NCBI RefSeq assembly: GCF_900119315.1
Contig: NZ_LT827010.1
Span: 4,373,001 to 4,437,000 of the forward strand
Source of the DNA: Actinoplanes sp. SE50/110
GTDB lineage: Bacteria > Actinomycetota > Actinomycetes > Mycobacteriales > Micromonosporaceae
Reading direction: 5' to 3'
Length of the DNA stretch: 64,000 nucleotides
Position 1 is the first letter of the stretch. Every line of letters begins with the position of its first letter. The position numbers and the translations under genes are program-made. Positions 58,601-64,000 of this stretch are shown here, in pieces. The notes below the pieces were generated by a model, which worked only from the letters and a program-made list of their open reading frames with translations, was not told the DNA's origin and ran no database searches.

Positions 58601-59196
58601 GTGACCAGGAGATGGTCGTGTCGCTCGATCGCCTCCAGCACGGACAGGGTTGTCTGGGCCTGCGACACCGGCGAGCGTTCGGCGGGCGTCCCCTCCCGGC
58701 TGACCGCCGGCTGCCGGTCCCGTTTGTCCTGTGAACGGATGTGCTGGCGGACATAGACGGTCGAGAGCGGCGGCTCGATCACGCCGAGCATCGAGTACGG
58801 CAGGCGGTCGACCGACATGCTCTGCGACTCCAGCAGATTGCGCAGTGCCAGCGACGGGAGTGGCAGGTCCGCCCACGAACAGAGGCGTCGCTCCTCGGCG
58901 CGCTCGGCGGCCAGCAGCTCCCGGTCGCGAGCTTCCTTGGCGCGCAGCCAGACGGCGCGCACATCGCCGGCATCGCGGCGCAGGGCGACCGCCAGCGACT
59001 GGGTGTTCTCCAGGGTCAGCAGACGAGTGGCGTTGAAGACCCCGTACACCGCGTTCTTCTCGAACATTCCGGTGGCGACGAACTCGTGCACGCTGCCGAA
59101 GCCCGCGTCGCCGAGAGCCTGCCGAAACCATGCGGCCAGCTCTTCGAGCTCGTCGTAGCGCTGCTGCTTGCCCTGCGAAGGCCGACCGCCCGCCAT
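55672..59196 (-). CDS. NACHT-domain STAND ATPase (bNACHT-like)
   Basis: 1174 residues from the ATG at 59196; in-frame extension to 59325 rejected because GGAGCGGG precedes 59196. Residues about 1-100 form an XRE-like actinobacterial helical domain (YDELEELAAWFRQALGDAGF). Then the NACHT ATPase: Walker A GEAGAGKST (200-208), Walker B LILVDGLDEI with Asp291, sensor RFVVTTRP, and winged-helix region. From about 580 to the end are HEAT/ARM-like repeats for ligand sensing. Such NLR-like ATPases include anti-phage proteins. No separate effector is visible. Not R17-linked and less GC-rich than its neighbours. Confidence 0.85.
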   Translation of the reverse strand: MAGGRPSQGKQQRYDELEELAAWFRQALGDAGFGSVHEFVATGMFEKNAVYGVFNATRLLTLENTQSLAVALRRDAGDVRAVWLRAKEARDRELLAAERAEERRLCSWADLPLPSLALRNLLESQSMSVDRLPYSMLGVIEPPLSTVYVRQHIRSQDKRDRQPAVSREGTPAERSPVSQAQTTLSVLEAIERHDHLLVTGEAGAGKSTMTSYLARTLSRVWLRETSAAGLPLGEPVVPLRIAARTLDVGGSWSVVLAQAVSRSLGRSLLQDPDPAIFTRRAQGARWLILVDGLDEIPDARQRREIITSIAQHARAGRDYRFVVTTRPLPDDDLSPLISADVARFAIQPFGHAELDQFARRWFGSQRLDDPEDRADRFLRETSDGRLKELVRNPLLATIAGVSAVRDPDRPLPTSRISLYERFCGYLLDDHGGRRETMAQLHRHYANDPDRLTCVLWIHKHRTAIIGALALSRTGDQTSLWSTAKEWVRRHAPHSVTEVEQWKSHLWEELLATGLLVATDGELAFLHQSFAEYLSAKSHASTLDADFAALDGWIRRGIGEAERTFALFVFGLWAARADHQAHRIVDVLLSRYDPRRTLLAGRILAEGVRVDDPAAERVVTRLDALIRNENDTDRALEAVQVLGGLFDYRWVSSRLAGLASLDSLPVRRRVEAIVALEQLAGPSAITEALNDVLPSCYGRPLRRMAPMAVRLGAPIVEQIRERVQQMVAEADADAEEWANAVEVLKKLGLQDDTERFACSVLSNPFARQDDLKKAAEALFDAKGMAALPQVIEFAQTRPAADYTGRAALADLLRREGAREASATIVEQILADDSGTSSSGIAAVTTDLHLRGSEAVPAVLRLEERWSRDGSWLASGDLLEAAAKVVPDDRIAGRARQRAVSGIPLGADLYVRAWLAVEGIAAVPEIMKVTDGGRRLIFLDRVWVAKALHDVGALPEAWELAENALRCKDRGLRTRYRDAGSLLLKVDHDRGIPALMEIVEGDANNFPLLGGLLDALQEHDSPTAERALRDLADKLTHNPYVSSVELRDALITLVRCGEKPAAVVAAQAAIHRQNLTIDDRKEIAAALASYAELELAQEVWSHLMRWQEYSLSSDVTLVDDMIAAGAADWAAQELRAQLDDPLMAARRRTRLRQMLALLTAAADVPGPAHPDDAPGR

Positions 59197-59305
59197 GAAC
59201 CCGCTCCGATCGGTCCGAGTTTCCCGGAGTTTCCTCACTGTAGAGGGAAAGATGCCGCGTCCTCGAGAGTCGATGCAGTCGATACGCGGACGAGTGGAGC
59301 GGACC

Positions 59306-59572
59306 ATGACGGAGATCCTGAGCATCGCGGCCGGTCACCCGTGGCCGGCGGCGATGATGATGTTGTCGGTCGGCCTGTCCGCCGTCCTGCGTCGATGGAT
59401 CGACCACTTGACCGCGTGTCACCGGGAGGAGCAGGTGACCCGTCGGTTGTTCGTGGCCCTGCGCGACTCGTCGCGCCGCGACCGCCCGGCGATCGTCCGG
59501 GCGTGTGGTCCGGTCGGTGGTGGTGCCGGCCCGGGCCGGGTGCGGCGCGGCCGTCCGGGAAGGGCCGGCTAA
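59306..59572 (+). CDS. Small hypothetical protein divergent from the NACHT gene
   Basis: 88 residues from the ATG at 59306. A hydrophobic stretch (ILSIAAGHPWPAAMMMLSVGLSAVL) could be one membrane helix, followed by HLTACHREEQVTRRLFVALR and a Gly/Arg-rich tail. It lies 110 bp from the NACHT start on the other strand. Could be a partner of the ATPase or an unrelated microprotein; no family recognised. Confidence 0.45.
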   Translation: MTEILSIAAGHPWPAAMMMLSVGLSAVLRRWIDHLTACHREEQVTRRLFVALRDSSRRDRPAIVRACGPVGGGAGPGRVRRGRPGRAG

Positions 59573-60141
59573 CCGGTGGGACCGGCCTCGTCGGGGACCG
59601 CGGGGCGCACCCCGCCGGGCCGGGCCGGGGCGGCCGGTGCCACCGGTGCGTCGTCGGCGGCAGGCGTCTCCTCCGGGAGGCGGCCCACCCGGGACAGTTC
59701 CCGCTCCAGCTCGGCGACCTGCCCGTCGGGCACCATCCGGCGGACGATCGTCACCGTGTTCAGCCGGCCGGCGAACAGCAGCCAGCCGCCCGGGGCGGTG
59801 ACCACCCGGTCGAAGGCGTCCCAGGCGTACCAGACGACCGATGCCCGGGAACTGACCGTGATCCCCTCGTCGTCGAGCCGGTACGTCTGCGGCAGCATGG
59901 TGAACGCGGGCATCCGGTTCAGTGTCGCGCTGACCATCCGGGCGGCGGTGACCACGAAGAGCAGGCCGAAGTAGAGCAGCGCCAGCCCGGCGAGGACCGC
60001 GTGCGAGGCGAGCGCGAACACGCCGGCGCCGCCGACGGCGAAGCCGAACGCGGCGAGGGCGCGGACCGTGGGGCGCAGCCGTTGGGCGATCACCCAGCGC
60101 AGGTCGGCGCGGGTCGGGGTGAAGGTGAATGTCGATGGCAT
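59569..60141 (-). CDS. YcxB-like membrane protein
   Basis: 190 residues from the ATG at 60141. N-terminal strand STFTFTPTRADLRWV, two membrane helices (residues about 27-70), then a PH-like domain (YRLDDEGITVSSRASVVWYAWDAFDRVVTAPGGWLLFAG), as in YcxB proteins of unknown function. Pro/Ala-rich tail. It lies 57 bp after the M20 gene and is probably read from the same transcript. Confidence 0.75.
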   Translation of the reverse strand: MPSTFTFTPTRADLRWVIAQRLRPTVRALAAFGFAVGGAGVFALASHAVLAGLALLYFGLLFVVTAARMVSATLNRMPAFTMLPQTYRLDDEGITVSSRASVVWYAWDAFDRVVTAPGGWLLFAGRLNTVTIVRRMVPDGQVAELERELSRVGRLPEETPAADDAPVAPAAPARPGGVRPAVPDEAGPTG

Positions 60142-60197
60142 CGGGCAGCACGATAGCGGGCCGGGTGGAGACCCGGCCCGCTCGGTCACGGTTTTCG

Positions 60198-61535
60198 CTA
60201 CTTGCGGTAGCGCTGCAGGAAGAGCGCCTCGGCGAGGGCGAGGTCGCCGATCTCGCCGGGTGCCACACTCTCGTTCGGTGCGTGGATGCGGGCGAGGGGT
60301 TCCTCCACCCCGATCAGCATGATCTCCGCGTCCGGGTACGCCCCGGCGAAGACGTTGCACAGCGGGATCGAGCCGCCCTGGCCGAGAGTGGTCATCTCGC
60401 GGCCGTACGCCTCGCGCATCGCCGTACTCAGCGCACGGTAGGCCGGGCCGCCGGTGCGGGCCTCGAACGGCTGGCCGAGTGCCTCCTTGGCGACCTCGAC
60501 CCGGACCCCCCACGGTGCCGCCGCATGCAGGTGGGCGATGAGCGCGTCCTGCGCCTTGACCGGGTCGGTGCCGGGTGGCACCCGCAGGTTGAGCCGGGCC
60601 CGGGCGCGGGGCTGGATGGCGGCCGCCGAGCCGACCACCGGCGGGCAGTCGACGCCGAGCACGGTGACGGCCGGGCGGGCCCACAGCATGTCCGAGACTG
60701 ATCCGTCGCCGAGCAGCCGTGCCTCGTCGATCAGGCCGGCGTCGGCGCGGAACCGGGCGGCCGGGTACGGCGCGCCGAGCCAGGTCTGCTCGTTCTCCAG
60801 GCCGGTGATCGTGGTGTTGCCGGCCGGGTCGCGCAGGGTGGCCAGCATCCGGATGAGCGCGGCGAGCGCGTCCGGCGCGGCGCCGCCGAACATTCCGGAG
60901 TGCAGCTCGCCGCCCAGCGCGGTGACCGTGACCACGACGTTGACCAGGCCGCGCAGGGTGATCGTGGCGGCCGGCACGCCGACCGCCGCGTTGCCGGTGT
61001 CGCAGACCAGGATGGCGTCGGCGCGCAGCAGGTCCGGGTGCCGTTCGACGAAATCCTCGAGGCCACCGGTGCCCTGCTCCTCGGATCCTTCGACGATCAA
61101 CTTCAGATTGACCGGTACGTCGTCGCCCAGGGCCCGCAGTGCGGTCAGGTGCATGACGATGTTGCCCTTGCAGTCCGCGGCGCCGCGGCCGTACCAGCGG
61201 CCGCCGACCGGCGTGAGCTGGAACGGCGGGGTCCACCAGGCCTTCTCGTCGAGCGGCGGCTGCACGTCGTAGTGGGCGTAGAGCAGTACGGTCGGCGCGT
61301 CCGGCTCGGTGCCGCGGCGCTGCCCGTACACCGCCTTGCTGCCGTCGCTGGTCCGGTGCAGGGTCAGGTCGGTGAAACCGACCTGGGCGAAGTGGCGCGC
61401 CACCCAGTCCGCGGCCCGTTCGCATTCGGCCGGCGGGAACTGCCGCGGGTCGGCGACCGACCGGATCGCGACCAGGTCGGCCAGGTCGGCCCGGGCCCGG
61501 GGCATCAGCTCGTTGATGTGTGCTCGCAGGTCCAC
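60198..61535 (-). CDS. M20-family dipeptidase
   Basis: 445 residues. The di-zinc motifs are YAHYDVQPP (His, Asp), GRGAADCKGN (bridging Asp), EGSEEQGTGG (catalytic and ligand Glu), VCDTGN and the last ligand region GVEEPLARIHAPNE (His). Lid domain in the middle (LGGELHSGMFGG). It hydrolyses dipeptides or acylated amino acids, similar to mammalian CNDP-type enzymes. It lies 3 bp after the membrane-anchored protein in the operon from 63822, suggesting peptide-derived amino acids feed the antiporter. Confidence 0.9.
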   Translation of the reverse strand: MDLRAHINELMPRARADLADLVAIRSVADPRQFPPAECERAADWVARHFAQVGFTDLTLHRTSDGSKAVYGQRRGTEPDAPTVLLYAHYDVQPPLDEKAWWTPPFQLTPVGGRWYGRGAADCKGNIVMHLTALRALGDDVPVNLKLIVEGSEEQGTGGLEDFVERHPDLLRADAILVCDTGNAAVGVPAATITLRGLVNVVVTVTALGGELHSGMFGGAAPDALAALIRMLATLRDPAGNTTITGLENEQTWLGAPYPAARFRADAGLIDEARLLGDGSVSDMLWARPAVTVLGVDCPPVVGSAAAIQPRARARLNLRVPPGTDPVKAQDALIAHLHAAAPWGVRVEVAKEALGQPFEARTGGPAYRALSTAMREAYGREMTTLGQGGSIPLCNVFAGAYPDAEIMLIGVEEPLARIHAPNESVAPGEIGDLALAEALFLQRYRK

Positions 61536-61538
61536 GGC

Positions 61539-61943
61539 TCACCCCTCCGCGGCGGTGAAGTCGTCGACGATCTGCTGGAACGTCTCGATGTACTCCGGGC
61601 AGTAGACCTTGATGATGGTCATCTGGCCCTGCAGCAGCCTGCTGTCCACGATCACCGGCCGCTGTCCGGGCCCGGCCGCGCCGTTGGTGATCATTCCGTA
61701 GAGGACGCCGCGGCGCAGGGCGGCGCCCGGCTCGTAGCAGATCGATCCGCCGTCGGTGCTGAGCACCCGGACGATCTGGTCGGTGGCCGGCACCCGCATC
61801 CCGGCGGCGGCCAGCTCGGTCTGCAGCTGCTGGGCCTTGGCGGTGGCCTCCTCGGTCACCTTCTTCCCTTGGTAGTTGACGACGCCGAAGCCGGCGAGCA
61901 GCAGCAGGAGCGCACCGATCAGGTAGTAGACCCAGCGGCTCAC
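61539..61943 (-). CDS. Membrane-anchored hypothetical protein
   Basis: 134 residues from the GTG at 61943, overlapping the antiporter stop (GTGA). One N-terminal helix (WVYYLIGALLLLLAGFGVV), a coiled stretch (KVTEEATAKAQQLQTELAAA) and a C-terminal extracytoplasmic domain with one or two cysteines (GSICYEPGAALRRG, IKVYCPEYIETFQQIVDDF). No family recognised. Sits between the antiporter and dipeptidase genes. Confidence 0.7.
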   Translation of the reverse strand: MSRWVYYLIGALLLLLAGFGVVNYQGKKVTEEATAKAQQLQTELAAAGMRVPATDQIVRVLSTDGGSICYEPGAALRRGVLYGMITNGAAGPGQRPVIVDSRLLQGQMTIIKVYCPEYIETFQQIVDDFTAAEG

Positions 61944-63370
61944 GGGGTGGCCTCCTTCCAGGACGGCTTGCGGAAGCGGTAGAACAGGTAGGGCACCAGC
62001 AGGCCGAGGCCGAGCGCGCCGCCGGCCACGATGGCCAGGTACACCCCGACACTGCCGCCGCCGAACTGCGACGACGGGACGAAGCCGATCAGCAGCGCGG
62101 CCAGTGAGGCGGCGAAACCGACGCCGCACAGCCCGGTGAGCATCGGCGCCCGGTACCCGCGCGGGTGGTCCGGCTGGTTGCGGCGCAGGCGTACCGCGGC
62201 CACGAACATCAGCAGGTACATGATCAGGTAGACCTGCGTGGTGATCACCGAGAAGATCCAGTACACGCTGGAGACGTCCGGGATGAACGCGTAGGCCAGT
62301 GCGATCACCGTGGTGACCAGGCCCTGGGTGACCAGGATGTTCTGCTGCACGCCCTGCTTGTTGAGCTTCTGCAGGAACGGCGGCAGGTAACCCTCCTTGC
62401 GGGAGATCAGCAGCAGGCCGCGGGACGGCCCGGCCAGCCAGGTGAGCATGCCGCCCAGCGACGCGGCCACCAGCATGACGCCCAGGATCGGGGTGAGCCA
62501 CTGCGAGTCGAACGCGGCGAACACCGCGTCGAAGGCCTGCACCACGCCCGCGGTCAGCGACAGCTCGTCGGCCGGCACGATCCAGCTGATGGCCAGCGCC
62601 GGCAGGATGAAGATGAGCAGCACCAGAGCCATCGCCAGGAACATCGCCCGGGGGAACTCCCTACCGGGCTTGCGCAGCGAGGAGACGTGCACCGCGTTCA
62701 TCTCCATGCCGGAGTACGACAGGAAGTTGTTGACGATCAGTACCAGGCTGGACAGGCCGGCCCAGGTCGGCAGCAGGTGATCGGCGGTCATCGGTGCGGC
62801 CGACTCGTTGCCCTGGCCCAGGAACGCGATGCCGAGGATGACCAGCAGTGCGCCCGGCACCAGCGTGCCGATGATCAGGCCGCCGCTGGCCAGCCCGGCG
62901 ACGCCCTTGGTGCCGCGCGAGGAGACCCAGACGCCGGCCCAGTAACAGACCATGATCACGATGGCGGTCCACAGGCCGCTGCCGGCCAGCTCCGGATTGA
63001 TCACGTAGGCCAGCGTGCTGGCCACGAACCCGAGCAGGCTGGGGTAGTAGAAGATGGTCATCGCGAACTGGCACCAGACCGCGAGGAAGCCCATCGGCTT
63101 GGACAGGCCCTGACTGACCCAGTTGTAGACGCCGCCCTCCCAGCCGGACGCGAGCTCGGCGGAGACCAGCGCGGTCGGCAGCAGGAAGACGATGGCCGGC
63201 ACGAGGTAGAGGAAGATGCTGGCGAGGCCGTACACCGCCATGGTCGGCGACGGGCGCAGGCTCGCCACCGAACTGGTGGTCATCAGGGCCAGCGCGACCC
63301 AGGAGAGGTAGGAAACCGCGCGTGTGGACCTGGGCGGCGCTGCCGCCTGGTTGTCCGCCTCAGCGCTCAC
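61940..63370 (-). CDS. APC-family glutamate/GABA-type antiporter
   Basis: 476 residues. Twelve helices. Typical features of the glutamate:GABA antiporter branch: SYLSWVALALMTTSSVASLR near the start, the wide loop LASGWEGGVYNWVSQGLSKP, SYSGMEMNAVHVSSLRKPGREFPRA in helix 6-7 region, and PSRGLLLISRKEGYLPPFLQ. The substrate may be glutamate or another amino acid exchanged for a decarboxylation product; no decarboxylase is near. Overlaps the DUF2231-like gene by 4 bp. Confidence 0.83.
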   Translation of the reverse strand: MSAEADNQAAAPPRSTRAVSYLSWVALALMTTSSVASLRPSPTMAVYGLASIFLYLVPAIVFLLPTALVSAELASGWEGGVYNWVSQGLSKPMGFLAVWCQFAMTIFYYPSLLGFVASTLAYVINPELAGSGLWTAIVIMVCYWAGVWVSSRGTKGVAGLASGGLIIGTLVPGALLVILGIAFLGQGNESAAPMTADHLLPTWAGLSSLVLIVNNFLSYSGMEMNAVHVSSLRKPGREFPRAMFLAMALVLLIFILPALAISWIVPADELSLTAGVVQAFDAVFAAFDSQWLTPILGVMLVAASLGGMLTWLAGPSRGLLLISRKEGYLPPFLQKLNKQGVQQNILVTQGLVTTVIALAYAFIPDVSSVYWIFSVITTQVYLIMYLLMFVAAVRLRRNQPDHPRGYRAPMLTGLCGVGFAASLAALLIGFVPSSQFGGGSVGVYLAIVAGGALGLGLLVPYLFYRFRKPSWKEATP

Positions 63371-63822
63371 GTCGCCTCCCTTCGAGGAGAGCTGGTACCG
63401 GCGAGATGCCGTTGGGCGGAATCATCGGCAGGCCTGGATGTCGCTCGTCTCATCCCTGCGGAATGGTTGGCGCCCAGCCGCCCGCCGAACCAGGACGCGG
63501 CCAGCGCGGCCGTGAAGCCCAACAGCTCCAGCAGGAACACGCCCGGGGCGGTCGCGCGGTCTCCGGAGCGCACCCGGATCAGGGCGAGCACCGCGAAGAA
63601 GAACAGCACGCCCATGTCGGCCAGCAGGATCAGCACCCGGGGGCGGTCGAGCGCGGCCCCGAAGACGCCGCCGACCAGCGCGGCCAGGATGTTCCAGTAG
63701 GCCAGCGTGCCGATGATGGCCGGCGCGCCGAGCAGGGTGGCCAGATCCAGGATGAGTGCCACGGCGAGCAGCCCCAGCGGGAACATCAGCAACAGCGGTT
63801 GGACCGGATTGCGGCTCTGCAT
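63367..63822 (-). CDS. DUF2231-like membrane protein, first gene of the antiporter operon
   Basis: 151 residues from the ATG at 63822. Four helices: QPLLLMFPLGLLAVALILDL, IIGTLAYWNILAALVGGVFG, ILLADMGVLFFFAVLALI and FLLELLGFTAALAASWFGG. The NPVQP start and D-L after helix 1 match DUF2231, a predicted haem- or cation-linked membrane family. The R17 box centre is 43 bp upstream with a leaderless layout. Overlaps the antiporter gene by ATGA. Confidence 0.75.
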   Translation of the reverse strand: MQSRNPVQPLLLMFPLGLLAVALILDLATLLGAPAIIGTLAYWNILAALVGGVFGAALDRPRVLILLADMGVLFFFAVLALIRVRSGDRATAPGVFLLELLGFTAALAASWFGGRLGANHSAGMRRATSRPADDSAQRHLAGTSSPRREAT

Positions 63823-63856
63823 CCCTCCACGGTGCGAACCCTCAAGATCAAGATCG

Positions 63857-63873
63857 TCATCCCGTACGGATGA
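63857..63873 (-). promoter_or_regulatory. R17 box for the antiporter operon
   Basis: TCATCC-CGTAC-GGATGA, a perfect match. On the minus strand CACCGT at 63834-63829 ends 7 bases before the ATG at 63822, so leaderless transcription is predicted. Confidence 0.82.
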
Positions 63874-63913
63874 ACCGGCCGGCCGCCGACCTGGTTCAGC
63901 TCGCCCTCGCCGG

Positions 63914-64000
63914 TCATCGCGCCACCGCCCGGAACAGCGGGTGCCCGCACAGCACGCCGAGCGCGATCGCCACCATCGAGGCGGCCGCGCCGACCAGGTC
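63914..64000 (-). CDS. C-terminal end of a membrane protein, cut by the window edge
   Basis: The last 28 codons of a minus-strand frame ending at TGA (63916-63914): DLVGAAASMVAIALGVLCGH, then PLFRAVAR. One hydrophobic helix is seen. The rest lies beyond the window. Too short to name. Confidence 0.4.
   Translation of the reverse strand, partial: DLVGAAASMVAIALGVLCGHPLFRAVAR

Noticed and set aside
1-64000. tRNA, rRNA, CRISPR arrays, intact insertion sequences and integrases
   Set aside because: I looked for cloverleaf ends, regularly spaced repeats and transposase or integrase motifs and saw none I could support by eye.

Overview
The window is a high-GC actinobacterial chromosome segment. Codon use, secreted Ala-rich proteins, SHOCT, DUF6325 and DUF7144 families, MalT-type LuxR regulators and a short chaplin-like secreted protein all point to a filamentous actinomycete. 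I would guess Micromonosporaceae (Actinoplanes-like), but that is an inference, not a measurement. I saw no rRNA, tRNA, CRISPR array or intact transposase.

Layout. 1-14 kb is a mixed accessory stretch. It has a LysR/phosphatase-like/oxidoreductase cluster, an SRPBCC-DUF4166 pair behind two tandem palindromic operators, an ALF-repeat-like secreted protein, a thioesterase, a GlxA-type regulator, a small chaplin-like protein, decayed conjugation genes (10.3-11.5 kb), a JmjC oxygenase coupled to a 67-residue repeat peptide that looks like a RiPP precursor, and a CYP152-type P450.

14-55.7 kb, resuming at 59.6-63.9 kb, is a dense island of stress or dormancy-type genes: a P-type ATPase, RDD, YbdK ligase, SHOCT, DUF6325 (three copies), DUF1269 (two), DUF7144 (four), YihY (two), AI-2E exporter, a GH63/MGH1-like plus GH13 glycosidase pair, two MalT-like LuxR regulators, a complete arginine deiminase operon (permease, arcA, arcB, arcC) led by a class II amidotransferase, an Rv1733c-family protein, lipid kinase, M48 protease, HdeD-like protein, and an antiporter/M20 peptidase operon. 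A 1174-residue NACHT STAND ATPase (55.7-59.2 kb) interrupts this island.

The main discovery is a shared promoter architecture. A 17-bp palindrome, TCAYCC-N5-GGRTGA (called the R17 box here), lies upstream of most transcription units in the island. At 16 promoters a -10-like hexamer NANNNT begins 23 or 24 bp after the box ends, with A at position 2 and T at position 6 kept. At eight genes this puts the predicted transcription start on, or one base from, the start codon (leaderless). At others a short leader with a ribosome site follows. Three boxes appear to fire in both directions. The Rv1733c homologue, the arginine deiminase route and the stress-family genes suggest a dormancy- or hypoxia-like regulon controlled by a LuxR/NarL-type activator. 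The motif differs from the DosR box and is one base longer than the BldM palindrome as I remember them.
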